Shown here piece by piece: positions 1 to 13,800 of a DNA stretch of 64,000 nt (positions are counted from its first letter, which is position 1; the number at the start of each line of letters is the position of its first letter). Where the stretch lies: NCBI GenBank assembly GCA_022829145.1, contig CM040764.1:6991144-7055143 (forward strand). Direction: 5' to 3'. The position numbers and the translations under genes are program-made. The notes under the pieces were generated by a model. That model saw only the letters and a program-made list of their open reading frames with translations. It was not told the DNA's origin and did not search any database. This DNA comes from Albula goreensis (taxonomy: Eukaryota > Chordata > Actinopteri > Albuliformes > Albulidae).

Positions 1-3000
1 AGACTTGGGTCCCTGGCTCCAGCCATTGTGTGAGTGTGTATGTGTGTGTGTGCGCGCCACCAATGAAGTCACCCTTGCTCAGAACGCCAGATGTCATTAT
101 AAAACCAATGGGCCGGTGAAACCTGCTGATGTCGCAGATCGAATCGTCCGGAGTGACGCTCAGATTGGGGGGATGGGGGGTGTGGGTGTTTGGGGGGTTG
201 GGGAGTGTTCTGGGACAGGATAGCCGCTCAAAGGGGGAGAACTTCACACATGAAATATCAGCTTTTCGGCTCTAGAGGTGCTAACTCAGCACTTCCTCCA
301 GACAGATGTCTTGAATCAGGATGACAATAGCACCCTGACTTTCGTTCACACCACTGCATTCTACAACAAAATGCGTCCCAGAAGACGCATCACCAGCCAC
401 ACGCTGTGTATTTAGAACGTGAAATGCTAGCAGTAAATCACACTGTTTTCACCATGTATTGCACCATGTACCCCCCTCCAATCCCCCAAAAGCAATGAGT
501 TTCAGATCTGCAGCGCTACAATTCAAATCCGACATGAATGATATTGTTGTGCTCTTGAGACGAAGGCTCCATGAATTTCATTTGTGTTTACTTAAAACAA
601 AACATGGGAGAAAAAATGTAGCCGGTTTGAAGGAGCCGTTTTTGGCTGCGATCGCAGTCATTAAACAGCAGCTGTGCTTTTTTGTCTTTTACGGCAGGAG
701 AGGCCAGTAGTGCGAACGATCACAAATCTAACAAACACTTTAATTAGACACCTAATTACCTCTCACGCTAGTGTGCATTACCTGATACTTTGTCTCTCTG
801 AAAAAGCCAGGTTTGTTCACACTTTCCATGAAAAACATGATGTAGACTGTTATTATACCACTGTTGCACAGTTCTACACCCAGGTAATTACATACACTAA
901 AAGGATTTGGTTTGGTTTGTGGTTAGGGTAATAGTTAGTGTTATCTCTAGGGTCAGAGAGGGGGGTAAGAGCAGGGTTAATGAAACAATGTGCAATGTCA
1001 AAGAAACATTAATTTACATAAAGCAATTTCTTGTCAAGCGAGTTGGTTGCACAGATAATTCACCATTTTACCATGTAATTACAGTCATTTTAAAGTACAT
1101 TATTTTTTGGAAACCAATTTTTTTTTTTGCATGCACTGAATGATCAACTCGGTCCCTCAAAAGCAGCAGGTTTTCGTTCACCAGCATTAGGAGCAGGAGA
1201 TGAGATTGGCTTCGGCAGCCGGGCTCGTGACCTTGGATAGATCAAACCCCCAGGCCACGTAAGGACAAGTCCCGACGGCTGCAGGAGAATCTGAAAAGCA
1301 GACAGGTGCTGCCTGGCGTTGCTTGCTTCATTGCCCTCCAGCTTCCAACTGAATGAACTAATTACTGCAAAATGTAGCCCGCATAACAGACTGGGTGTGG
1401 CTTTATATCCACCGCCTGCATTTCTCATTTCCACGTTGGCAGTTCTCAACTCTCCACAGAAATTCTGAATCTATAAGGGTTAAAAGGTAGTTTGCCCCTT
1501 AAACGATATTATACGGAGTAAAAAAAAAAAAGAAAAACGCCTGGGCTGCAGTGCGATTCCAACATTTGGCACAACTATGTAATTTTGTGGCAAGCTTTCA
1601 CTTTCTATCATAGGAGCTGATGGGCCTAGATGGAAAAGTAACACCCCCAAATCCCCGCCAATTTCCTATGTAAGTCTAAGGACAGCACATCAATATGACA
1701 TCTGTAAAATATGCAGGACAAAATCATGACGCAACACTATTTCAGAACTACAGGATGTGGTACATAACAAAACAACATCAGAATTATTCGAGTGGGCCCA
1801 TCATGGCCTCTCTTTTACATGGCCATGTCCCATTAACAGAGTTACTGCTTTCACTATTAACACAAAATTACTTTTAAACACTAACACTAAACAACACTAA
1901 AAACACTAAACTCCTTAAACCAAGCAAACAATTTGGTCCCAAGTAGCCAAATGAGGTGATTTAACTGCGTAAGTAATCAAATGCTTTATTTGTTTGATGG
2001 AGTATTGAGTAACAATGAACTTTCAGCTCCCGTGAAATGACTCCCTGACCATCCACGATTAACTTCCTGGTTCCCTTCATAACTATGATCCCTCTTCATC
2101 CGCAACCATCCTGGCTTCCCTACGGTCTGAAATAGAGAGATTAAATACATAACAACGGGCAACCTCTCCTGTGGATCTCTGCCAGCAGTGGGAACCACAT
2201 ACCGTATGGCTCCACTGAGAATCTCTTAGCATCATATATGATACATCACTATGGACCTGAGATAACCAAACACAACCCCAAAGAGTTTCACTCCCTTGGA
2301 AACAAAGGTTGACAAAATAGTATCCTTTTAAGTAAGAAAATGCAATCCTCAAGGCCCTCTTGACTCATCCTGGTGTTTTTCATATATATCACTTCCTGAA
2401 CGATGACCTGGTCCATGACGTCAGCGGACGTATGAGTATTTTGGCCATAAAAGTAAATTATCCAAATCTCCAAAAACAATTCACCACATGCAGTGATGTA
2501 CAGTGTTGTATTTATCATAGATGTGACATAGTTTTGCCGTTTGTAAAGTTACTGAGCAAACGAAGGGGCCGTTCATTTTCCAACGATCTCCTATGTCACT
2601 ATGTTTCTACTTCTGTTTTAAGAGTATTTCTTTGAGTAAAATCTAGTTTCCTTAAAGTGGCCCTAAGCACCTCTGGCCTGTGTTGTCTTCCATTGATTTA
2701 TTGCAGTTTACAAGCTTGATGTGGCACTTCAAATTCCCTGGATGTCACACAGCTAAATTTGTTACATTCCAAATAGACCTGGATGAGTGAATGAAGTAGT
2801 TACATTTATTCAACCCCCACCCCAAAAAAAAAAAAAAAAAAATTAGTTCTCTTAATTGTTCCATATGCCAGTCATTTCTATCCCCTAATTTTAAGAGCTC
2901 AGTGCCCAGTCACCATGGAAACCAGCTGTCCAACCCCCACCATCCGCCTCTAACCGAGAGAACGCGTGTCTGTTATCCCATTTCTCATTCCAATGACGCT

Positions 3001-5680
3001 CCTGTCTCTAGTTAACTACACCGCATGGTACAGCAGCCAAATAGCCTCTCAGACATTAACAATTTCACATGAAACAACAGAGGACGGATCTGTGGAGAAC
3101 GCTGACACACAGAGCCTTCTTCTCAGGTCGCGTCCCACTAAAATACCCACGGCGTGACAGGGATGAACGCGGTGTTGTGCTTCCCCCTAAATGGGCGACT
3201 GTAGTGCCTTAACTTACGAAACAATCTTTTTTTTTTCTTGAGTTGCTCTGATTTACTATGTTATGCGTACTTGCTTATGAGGGCTGAGAAATGTTATTTT
3301 GTGTTTGAGTCGGGCCAATTGGGTGTGCCAGATTTCACCATTCCGTTGTCCTGTGGCGATTTTCTTGTTTCTATGTTATTATTGTCCTGACTCCCTTGAG
3401 TTCCTCACCCCCACCTTTCCCTGGACTCACGAAATAATACTGCCTTGTTTTTCTTCCTCAAAATTGGCTTAGGGTTTTCTATTAGGTTTCATCTCTGTCC
3501 TACATTTGTGATGACACAACTGGAAGAAAAAAAAAAACAAGTTCTCAAGGCAGAACTCTCAGCAAATCAACATTTGTGCCACTACGATGAGAAACGACTC
3601 TTTTCAGCAGTTATATGGGGGATTGTGAAAGACCTGCCCGTCGCTGAGAGAGGAGAAGCAGAGAGGGAGTGACTTCATCCCTCTCAGAACACTGGAGCCA
3701 GGGGCGTGGTAGGCTCGTGGCGGGGTGGCGTTTAGGGGTGTGGGGGTGTGGGGGGACGGGTTGGCAGGACACAGGACCCCCCGGAAAGGTGGAAGGGCCT
3801 TAACTGGCCCTCGTCACGGGGGAACTCGAGGAGGGATGAGGTCACCGCAGTAGTGGCGAATGAGTAACCCTCATCTGGCCCGTTTGCAGTCGGGACACAT
3901 GGAGCCGATTCTCCAACGTAAGACCTGTTTAGTCCAGCTGCTCCTAACACCAACATCCCAGATCCAAGTAGCACAAACTGTCAATGAGATCACACTCCAT
4001 CTTTCTCCCACCATCTTTTCTCCCTCTCCCCCTTTCCTCTCTCTTTTTCCCTCTCTCTCTCTGCATGGGTGTTTCCTTGGACCACTTCTCAATGTCGTTT
4101 CCAAACTACATAACTACATTAGTGGCGATGAAACTAAAGGAAAAGCTTAGCTGCCTCAATCTCGTCTTACAGTTCCTTGGGTGGTTTCGGGGGCTTTCGA
4201 CCAAAAAGAGAATGAAAGGTTGAAACTCTAACAATATAATCCTTTTAATGTTGAATTGACTCAAAGTAAATTATTTACTTGGAGCTGTATGGAAAATGTT
4301 AGTGGAGCTCTCTTAGACAGCTTTGTCTTTTTTTTCAATGCTTTATTTTTGTTGTGCTAAATCCACTGCAACGCTTACAGGCACTGAATCAAGAGAACCC
4401 TCACTGAGATTAACAAAACGTAGAAGCATTAGTGTATTATGTATGTCGGGATTCTCTGTCAATTCACAAACCCCTAAGCACCCCCTAACAATCAAAATTT
4501 TTATTCACTGAAAATAACTTAAACACATTCACTCTATGACTCTTAAAAACCAACATTTTAATATTTAATCCTTGCAGTGTATATTGGAATTGCAATTAGA
4601 CAATGTTAAATAAAGATCCCAGCTAATGCTAATCAGGATAAAGAGGCAAAAAAGAGTTAAAGTCCATGATGAAGTTTCACTTGTACTTTCTTCGTTTTGG
4701 TTCCCAGGCTCTTTTTCCACTAAATCCACCTGTTCCCTGCCCTGCATATCAGATCAGATGGAATGCGTCTGAAGGAAGGAGGGTGATTTGAACATAAAGA
4801 GAGTGATCCACTCCACTGGGACTCCCCTTGCATTAACCTTTGACGCTCAGCATAAACACCATTCCCAACATAATATACACCTGGTGGAGGAGTGGGGTCG
4901 TTCGGGGTTTGGAAGTGGGGGAATGTTTTCTGTGCAAGTCAGTGCGTTCGCCTCGTCAGCTGCTGCTTCTCATCCATACAGCCGTCCGCAAGTTGAGCTT
5001 GTACAGACATGATATGCAGAAGGATGGTTTTAGTGCAGGCTGACTGCGGAAGCGCGACGTACCAGTAGGGGTTGCTAGTGAGCAATGACACCCCACAGAC
5101 AGAATCCCTCCCTCCCTGGACGATGACACCAGGCAGTAGTGCCAATACTCACTGGCCTTTATGTGAGTCCCATAACAAGAGTTACCAAACCGCCTATGTT
5201 TTAAATCTCACACAAAAATAGATACACAATTAAAAAATGATGCTTGAGTCTTGGCACTTGAATGAAAAAGTGCCACGCTTGAGTCTCTTAGCAGAAAACA
5301 ACGGTCATTAGACTGTCCCAAAACCACAACAATGAGGCTGAGATGGAGTGCCATTTACACAAGCCATTTGCAATGCAGAGAGAGAAGCAAGAGTTTATTT
5401 TCCTGCAGATTGTGGCGGTTTGTGTGTAAAGAGCCCAGTTATTTTTAGCGTAGCCTGTCATGAGTGGCAGCGAGTCTCTGAGGATCACCTGACTGCTCTA
5501 AGATCCTGCAGCGGATCGGTGAGATCTGAGGCCCCCTTCCCCGACCCCCCCAAATCTGACCCGAGGTGGGAGGAGGGGGGGCTGGTCACCCTGTCAACGC
5601 TGGGACAGGTCTGGAGATGAGGGCTGACCCCCGCGGGCCATCACTTCTCACCCCCGGCCACGAACCATGTGTGAACTGTC
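1..5680. other. Gene-free region, left part
   Basis: I see no supportable gene here. Open frames are short, unrelated to families I recognise and lack paired splice signals. The stretch holds a short TG run (about 38-54), A-runs near 1520-1537 and 2824-2842, a pyrimidine-rich patch near 4015-4065, and a G-rich patch near 3715-3770 with several GGG and GGGG runs. The remainder is unique-looking AT-rich sequence. It could be intergenic DNA or an intron of a gene outside the window, and it may contain conserved noncoding elements that cannot be recognised without alignment. Confidence 0.6.
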
Positions 5681-5970
5681 AGAGAGAGGAGGACAGTGAG
5701 CAACAGAGGAAAGGAGAGAAGGGAGGGAGGAAAGGAGAGACGAAAAGGGAGGGAGGGAGGGAGGGAGTGAGGGGGATACAGCAAGAGGACAAGGCAAGAA
5801 AGGGAGAATGACAGCAAGGGTAGAGAGAAAAAAGGGGAAAGATAAATGAGCAAAGACAGTGAAGGGATCATATAGATTGTGATAGAGGGAAACATGGAAA
5901 AAAGAGAAGAGAGAAACGAGAGAGAGATAGGGAAGGGTAGAGAGGGAGAGATGAGAGAAGTGCCGGGGTG
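5681..5970. repeat. Polypurine (G/A) tract with (GGGA)n
   Basis: For about 290 bases the plus strand is almost entirely A and G. It includes a perfect (GGGA)5 block at 5747-5766 and GAGA-type runs near 5915-5960. Five GGG runs separated by single A residues match the textbook pattern for a parallel G-quadruplex, and a mirror-like purine tract can form triplex DNA. Open frames on both strands here (Gly/Arg/Glu-rich or Ser/Leu/Pro-rich) are low-complexity artefacts. Confidence 0.85.
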
Positions 5971-6645
5971 GGGGAGGAGTGGGTGGGAGCAGAGGCATAC
6001 ACCCCTGATGTTGCAGAAACACTACCCAGCAGTCTCTTCAGGCAGAAATGCAGGAGCTGGTATCGCCCCATGCCATCATACCTGGATACAGTGTCCAAGA
6101 AGCCAGGGAAGACGGCTTCTCCTGACCCAGTGTCACCGCGCAAGATACAATTCTGCTGAGGCTAGCTTCACCTAACCCGCCCCAATGCCCACCCCCCTGC
6201 GGCTTCATCCATACCACAGAGACACCCTCCCTGACACCCCCAAAAAACGCCACCCAGCACCTAACCAGTCATTATCGACATTCCCCTCTATCTGGCCTTT
6301 CTAATGCCTTTCAACTGAAATCCAGTCATCAGAGACTACAGACTGGCGCGCTAAGGTCCCCTCCTCTGCAGGCATGAAATAAAGTGCGACTGCATAAATA
6401 AAAGACCATCCTCCGTGGGGCGTAATAGTGTTTCAGTCAAGGGCAGGGGGGTCGGGCCGGCAGCGGGGGCTTACCTGCGCCGTGCTAAAGCTAATGCGAT
6501 GTGCCCCCTTTGCTAGCGCCCCATTTGTCACATACTTTCCATGTGACATGTTTGGGTCATTAGCGCCGGGATGAAGGGGGATCAGGGAGCATTACGACTA
6601 CAGCGGAGCAGCCTGCCCTTGTCCCATTCGCCTGCCTGTGTTTGC

Positions 6646-7011
6646 GCACACAAACACACACAAACACACACACACACACACACTCACTCTCACACACACA
6701 CGCACACTCACTCTCACACACACACGCACACACGCACACTCACTCACACACACACATGCACACACACGCACACACACTCACATACACACACACACACTCA
6801 CTCTCACACACACATGCACACACACTCACATACACACACACACACGCACACACACACTCGTATGCACGCACGCATCCATGCACTCACACACACACTCACT
6901 CACACATACACACATTCACACATGCATGCACTCACTCACTCACTCACTCACAGACACACACACACACACACTCACACATACACACATTCACACATGCACT
7001 CACTCACTCAC

Positions 7012-7043
<32 letters not shown>

Positions 7044-7262
7044 TCACACATACACACATTCATGCATGCACTCACTCACTCACTCACTCACACACACACT
7101 CACTCTCAAACACACACATGCACACACACACACTCACATATACACACATTCACACATGCACGCATACACACGCACGCATCCATGCACTCACACACACACT
7201 CACACAAACACACATTCACAAATACACGCGCACGCACTCACACACACACACACACTCACGTG
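6646..7262. repeat. CA-rich compound microsatellite/minisatellite
   Basis: About 615 bases consist of (CA)n interrupted by CACT, CATACA, CATTCA, CATGCA and CACGCA blocks. It is not a simple dinucleotide run. The 12-mer tacacacattca starts at 6907, 6979, 7051 and 7141, which gives spacings of 72, 72 and 90. A GCACGCATCCATGCACTCA block occurs at about 6868 and again at about 7172. All three plus-strand frames stay open and encode His/Thr or Thr/Ser repeats, so they are not evidence of a gene. Confidence 0.95.
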
Positions 7263-8330
7263 CCCACCCATAATGCTCCTCACATATCTAAGAGACCCGC
7301 CTGCTCTCGCTCTTGCCTCAGATTTCAAATCATTGGACTTGCAAAGAGGTGTGAGGGAACAGTATCTATAGAAGATGCAATACACTGTAGTTGTAATATA
7401 CCAAACACATGCCAAGGCAATGACCATTATAAGCTTGACTTCAGTCAAGAAACCCTTAAAGAAACTGTTAAAAAAAACACCCATTTCCCTTGATCTGGCT
7501 TTACCATAAAATTGCTCCAAAAAAGTGTATTTGAGACTTCTAATCCACATAAGTTTATTGGGCATAATGTGGTAATATTTTCACGCTCAGCTGTTTTGAA
7601 CCCTCTTCTTGTCAGTGCAAAAAGCATGCAGATTAGGTCACCGTATTTGTGACTGAGGGGACCTGTGTGGGTCTCAGGCTTTGGAAAACGTATGACGGGG
7701 ATATGGCCAGCATATGTGCGTTTATCTCCCTCTCTCTCTGTTCCTCTCTAATTGCTCCCAATAATGTCGTTCACAGGAAATTCCCCCGTCTCACTGTGGC
7801 CACCGGCTCGGAGCAGATGGATCCACTGCGCACCAGCCATGACTCAGATCTCTCTCAGACGCGCGGGCCAGAGAGCAGCGGTAATCCGTTTTAGCGATGC
7901 TACAGTTGCCAAGCTAAGCGCTGCAAATTTCCTTCATTTATTTTCTTTTATAACAGGATCCCTAAACTATGGACCCGTTCCAGAGCTCAAAACGCACTGC
8001 TCCCGATGTTTGTTGACCAAAAATATCATCAAAGACCAATTGTTTCCCTTTACTGTCAAAGCAAATTCGGATACTATCGCGGACAGTTAGCTGATGATAC
8101 CTGCACCTTTGGCTGTAGTTACTTTCCATGGGCGTGTACTGTGATGGAACAAAATGTTTGTCTGTGTGTTTCCACAGTAGCTGAAATCATGCATTGGAAC
8201 ACTACATTGAATCAGACAAACAGACAGTGACGATGGAAATCAGCATCGTGCGCTGAGCAACCATGTAACTAGGCTCAAAACTATTGTTTTTCCTGTTTCC
8301 TGTTTGTTTCTGTCTGATAGTGGCTGCCAG

Positions 8331-8333
<3 letters not shown>

Positions 8334-8370
<37 letters not shown>
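8334..8370. repeat. (TC)n microsatellite
   Basis: A perfect CT dinucleotide run of about 37 bases with no coding context. Confidence 0.95.
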
Positions 8371-8376
<6 letters not shown>

Positions 8377-8778
8377 TAAATCACATACAACTGGCTGTCA
8401 CTTTCTGTCTGTCTAATAATGGGGAGAGATAATGATGGGTTTTACAGGGTGTGTTTCTCATCCAGATGTCAGATATGTATGGAACGGGGAGGACGGATTT
8501 TATGGTGATCATTTTTATTGTGTTTTTATCTATTGACTTTTATTATCGTTGCATAATTTTAGGACTTGTTTACTGCAAGTACAAACTGCAGTAAACAAAT
8601 CACAAAACAAAGTCTGCACTCTTCACGGTGATTGTATTGGTTATGTTATTTATTAATTTTATTATTGGCGTATTTAGTTTCTTTTAAATGCATTACTGAA
8701 ATGGATTAACCTATGGTTTAAACTGCGATTGTGAATACCATTTGCAATGTTTAAGTAAAAGGGACATAAAAGCCGAGG

Positions 8779-8800
8779 TCTCTCTCTCTCTCTCTCTCTC
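8779..8800. repeat. (TC)n microsatellite
   Basis: A perfect CT dinucleotide run of about 22 bases. It continues into an interrupted pyrimidine-rich stretch up to about 8830. Confidence 0.9.
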
Positions 8801-10149
8801 CCTATCTCTCCCCCATCTGTCTGTGCTTCCCCCTACCCTAAGCCACCTGGCCTGGTCCAGTCGGCTCATATCCCACACCTTTGCTATAGCCAGGGTCTAT
8901 TACTCTCCTGTGGAAAGAACGAATGCCGCCCAGTTGATTTATATTTCGAGAAACGCTTCCATCACACGGTGACCGTCTTCCAGCTGGCCAGCACGGCCTA
9001 TTCTAGCATATTACCTCTCTGTCTGCAGATTCCCAAATAGACGAAACACAACAGATTCCAATATTACTCAAATGGAAGGGTCCCCTGCCTAGGTCCTGGA
9101 AAGCCAAAGAAGGCTGGTTTTGAATGTTACTGAGAAATTAAACAATTTATTGACACAATTGATCTCACGTTTAACAAACCTCCTTGGTTTCTTGGGCCTA
9201 AATTGGTTGCTGGTTTTTGGGTGAGGGAAAAGAGCCAGCCCACCCTACAGCTCTCCCCATAACAGTACTTGAGAAGCCGTGCTGTTAAGACCAGGAAATG
9301 TATAATAGCTGAAAATATTATTATACCGGTCTACATGTGCTGAAGTCTTTGACAGAGAGAGCACTTAAACACAAAACTCTCTACGGATTCCCCATTTTGA
9401 AAAAAGAAAATCTCCATGAGCAATTAGAAAACCAGGCCTCCACGACTAAAGCAAACAGCACAGAGACATACGTTCTCATTTTCTCCCATACCAAAACTGA
9501 GAGGGGTTGACCGATAATGCAGAAAGAAAGCGTACGCTGCAGATACGAGCAGCCAAGTGCCTTCTGTCTGAACTGACAAATCTGGCCCGAAAGACCGCCA
9601 CTTTCACGACTACGGTACCAGGGCCACGTGATATAAATACATTCACAGGTAAAATGACCTGTTCCATTTGAAAAAAAAAAACTAAGAAACCACAGCAAAA
9701 ACAAGCTATCGTCATATCATTCGAGCAGGCCGGCGTTGCTGCATGTGTATTATTCATTGATAGCATCCGTTGGGGTGATTGCTGTACATGTTTTAATCAA
9801 ATATTCATTAGGTGCCTGACAGACTCTCGCGTTTCCACAGACCCCTTACAGTGTAATGTGTCATTAATATATATTGGATATACTTGGAGGCATAAAAACG
9901 GTCGGAAACATAATGTAGCACGGCCATATAATTTTTTGTCATAAAATGCGACAGCAGTGACGTTTTTCAGTAATATAATCTGGGATATTTGAATAAAACT
10001 CTCAGGGAGGCCCCTCCAGAAAATCTCAATGGTGGTGATTATGGTCATTCAACATTTATTAGTGTCCACAGTTGAAATGCCGTTTTTTCATTTCAGGATA
10101 TAATACTATATGCTCCCCGTTTTTTCTCTTTTTTTACAAATATAACCAG

Positions 10150-10185
10150 CGGGAGTGCAGCAACCAGCCCATCCAAGAAAAACAG
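10150..10185 (+). other. Exon-like island (unassigned)
   Basis: A T-rich tract ending in CAG (acceptor-like, 10120-10149) is followed by 36 bases open in one frame (RECSNQPIQEKQ) and then a consensus-like donor, gtacgtg. I do not recognise the peptide and cannot link the island confidently to other exons. It could be a micro-exon of an unidentified gene, a noncoding RNA exon or chance. Confidence 0.2.
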
Positions 10186-10770
10186 GTACGTGGGGCTCCA
10201 CTAAATCTGAGAGAAAATGTGAAATGGTATCGCTGCCTGTCTGGAAGTGGGGACACGCATCGAGAGTTACGCTCATGCAATTAAGCCAAATGCTTTAGGG
10301 GCTAATTTCCACACTCTCTGGGCGACGGTCCGCTGTCATTCCTTGGCGTGCACGCTCCAGCGTCGCCCCATGCCTCACAGAGCAGTTTGATCTTCCCAGC
10401 TCCTGCCCATAACGCCTCTCACTCCATTCCCTCTAATGACGCACGTAATGTGCGTTGAAACTCACTACTACGTTAATGCTCCATGGTATGAAGCATGTGT
10501 GTGCCTGAAATATCGATTTGCTGCATAGCCCCAAGGAAGAGAAGGCAACAGCGTATTAAAAATAATAATAAAAACCTGAACTGAGGCTTATTGGCTAAGT
10601 TTCCATTGCGGGCAGTTGCTCCATTCTTCCCTCAAACGATGGGTGACAAAGAGGGACAAAAGACAACAGCCCATCAGAAAAAAAAGACACATTCCACACA
10701 ATCAATCCTTTTTGATGTACTACAAGAAAGAGCCAAGTTATTTAGATCTGTATCAACTGTGCCTCTCCAG

Positions 10771-10807
10771 GGAGCGAGGAGCCAAACTCTGAAAGAGGAA
10801 GCCAGAG
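10771..10807 (+). other. Exon-like island (unassigned)
   Basis: An acceptor-like gcctctccag precedes 37 bases that end at a strong donor-like gtgagtg. It lies about 590 bases downstream of the similar island at 10150-10185. No family is recognised, and chance remains the simplest explanation. Confidence 0.15.
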
Positions 10808-13800
10808 GTGAGTGATCTGTCAAAATTACGGCAGACCGACACGAAGCTACCGCTCCCCGTGGAAACGGAGTGGAACGGGTGTTAACCTTGTCCTGAGAAA
10901 GAAGGTATCAGAAGACTCTTGTTTCTTTAAACACTGATGAAAATCACATATGCACCAACACAGTGGAATCGTGTGAAGATTGCTCTCGAGGTCAATGACA
11001 CAGAAACAGCGGGAGGCCTGAGAAAAGCCAACCACACTTACAGCTTCCCCTTTGGTGGACGTAAATCACACCCATACCTAAAAACTTCCAACATGTTCAC
11101 CTGCAGGAGCTGGTAGACCCCTTTTGTTAGTTTTTTGCCTTGGAAGTGACATGTCCTTTCACAAGATGAAAGAATGGCTTTGAAATAACAAAAAAGCGGT
11201 ATCTGGAGACACAAATCATTGTGCATTGCTTGTCTAAAGCAGCAGTTTACACATATTATACACGTTTTAACCACATATTTGGTTTTCATGAAGTCACTCT
11301 CGCAGTAATGCATAACAAATTTCCCATCAAGGATTATGATAAACTGCATTCTAATATGCGGTCATGGCAGTTTTCAAAAGGGACAAAACAAATTAAATTA
11401 AAGACAATCATCTAATTTAGCAGATTAAGGAACAGCTGTAAGTGATCTGCATCAAAGAGAGGAGAAGAACAAATGATGCAAGTGTTGTTTTCAGTCAAAT
11501 GGCCATTAGTGGTTTGATGGAAGGCGTATGTATTTTGTTAAAAGTTTTAAAAGTGAGGCCTTAGGGTGGCACATGAAGTGAGAGCACATGTCTGTGGTGC
11601 AGCGGTACATTTTCTGTCTGGGATTTAAACTCCTTTCATTAGATATGCCCAGAGGTCTGCATTGGAGAGGCTCTCACAGGAGTAAAATAGTGGGTAAGAC
11701 TGTTGAACTCATCAGCCTTGTGGCTCTTTAGTGACCTCTTGTGGCCAGCCAGACAACTGCAGGTCTGTGATTTGAATAGTTGCATTCTGCTTAGCATCAC
11801 ACCTGAAGGTACATAATACAGCATGGACAAAGCACAGCAAGAATGGAAGGAGTATGTCTGCTGTCTCCTGAGTCTGTCAGGGAGGTTTGCAGTAGACTGA
11901 TTAGATTAGTTTAACTTCGATGGGAAAAATATGAAAAATTAAACGTAAAAATGATATTTTGAAAAATGACTTATATAAAGATGCCCATAAAATTCAAGTT
12001 AAAACAGGATTTCTTCATTGCTTTCTAGATAAATGTAGTGAACAGTAAATATTTCCCTGTATATACTGTATAAATACAAGTATATATCAATAAAGAATTA
12101 TGTTACAACAACAGTTAACAAGCCAGTTATAAGTATATAGTAAATAAGTAATAAGGTGGAAATTTTGGTTATTTTTGGTCATCAAAAACAGTACAGGATT
12201 CAAGCAAAAACAAGCAAACTATACTTACGGCACTAACATTTACACTAGTATTTTCGATCAACATGAAATATGAAGGCATGAATGTGGTTCATCATAAAAA
12301 TTTGAATATTTCACACTATCAGGTTGGGAAGTGTTTACTAATTGACTACCTTCTTAAATGGTGACACAATTCATATTTTAATGCATAATAACATATTGCT
12401 TTCGATCTGACAGTACAGTCAGGCATTGAGAGGGAAATGTAATGGAATCCGTTATCTGCAACCTCTTAGAAACTGCATACAAACCTAAATGAGCCCAAAA
12501 GTGTCATGCACGAATTCACTTTCTCAGGACAATTATTTTGTGTACAGAACTGAGCGCCAGCTGAACCTTCTGTGAATTTAAAAAGGGGTTCAGTAAGAAT
12601 TAGAAGTTCCACATTACAATACTTCATATGGAAAAATAGCATTACAAAGACGTTTTCTGGAATTCCCACTGGAATAATGAAGTTATTCTATTCTATTACT
12701 CGATACTATAGCATTGGGCCTTCCACATCCCCTCACGCTTAAAATCAAAAATCACTCACAGAGATTTGGAGATTCAGACACCTATTGGCTTTACTGTATT
12801 GGGATCTTAAAAATTTCACCATCTGTAGATTCTACACTCATGAATTTCTCCCCAATTACCGTCTGAGCTCAAACAAAAACAGAATAAGGGCGTTAGGCCA
12901 GGGTTGTTCAAATCACATTTTTCCCTCATTTGAACTCTAGCATAAACCAGTCCCTTGCGTAAAATTTGAGAATTCTGTGGAAATTGTTTAGCCATACTTG
13001 TTTGGATTGCATATGTTTTTCCAAAGATATTTTGCAAGCAGTTGTGATTAGTGGGTGCATTTGACAAACACGTCAGGAGATACCTCTGAAAATGTGTTTC
13101 AAATGCACATTATAGTATGCAAAACCTATATTGGGTTTTGTCGCAACACGAATACGCCCTCTTGTGGAGTACTTTTGCCACCGTTCAGTAGATTCGGACG
13201 TGCGAGTCGGCTGACAGGAACATTCATGTTGCTTGACAAGACAGACTTGTAAAAGATATTTTCGCTTTGCGCTGACAGGCCTGTAGTCGTGATGTCTGAC
13301 ATAATTCCCATTAAGTCTCAAGCCATACATGAGGGGTTAGGTCATATTTTCAAATCTTAGCAGAACAGCCAACTTCAGCCGACGCATGCAACATGATTTT
13401 TAAAATAAATTCAGTCTATTTGTAGTCAATGCAAAAATGACTGATGCTGAATACATATGCGGCTATAGTGACAACTATTCGTGTTAAAAGACAATGTTAA
13501 TTCAAACAGTGATGAAAAATATTTGGCAGAGACTTACCCATCTCAAATCTAATAAACTAATCTAATAAAATCCAGGTATTTACTAGACTTTTATTCGACT
13601 AGTTCCAGAAACACCGCGAACAGATAGTTATCCCCAGCATTTGTGGCCTTGCAGAATTTGATCGGAAATGATGACCATTTTCATAGTATGGTGCCACTCA
13701 TCAAATTATTAAAATTATAGAAATTATAATATGGTTCTTTAAGCTGGTTAGCTGGCTGCAACAATGTGCTCAATGAAATTGCTGCATCATTTTTGAGTTG

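Noticed and set aside
5566-6175. Arg/Glu/Gly-rich and Ser/Leu/Pro-rich open frames on both strands
   Set aside because: They are artefacts of the polypurine tract.
6571-7493. Long open frames of 211-283 codons rich in His and Thr
   Set aside because: They are translations of the CA satellite in all three frames, with no splice signals or non-repetitive conserved part.
11565-11645. Third SINE-like head (gtggtgcagcggtac and gggatttaaactcc)
   Set aside because: The B-box match is poor and no body or tail module follows, so it was not listed.
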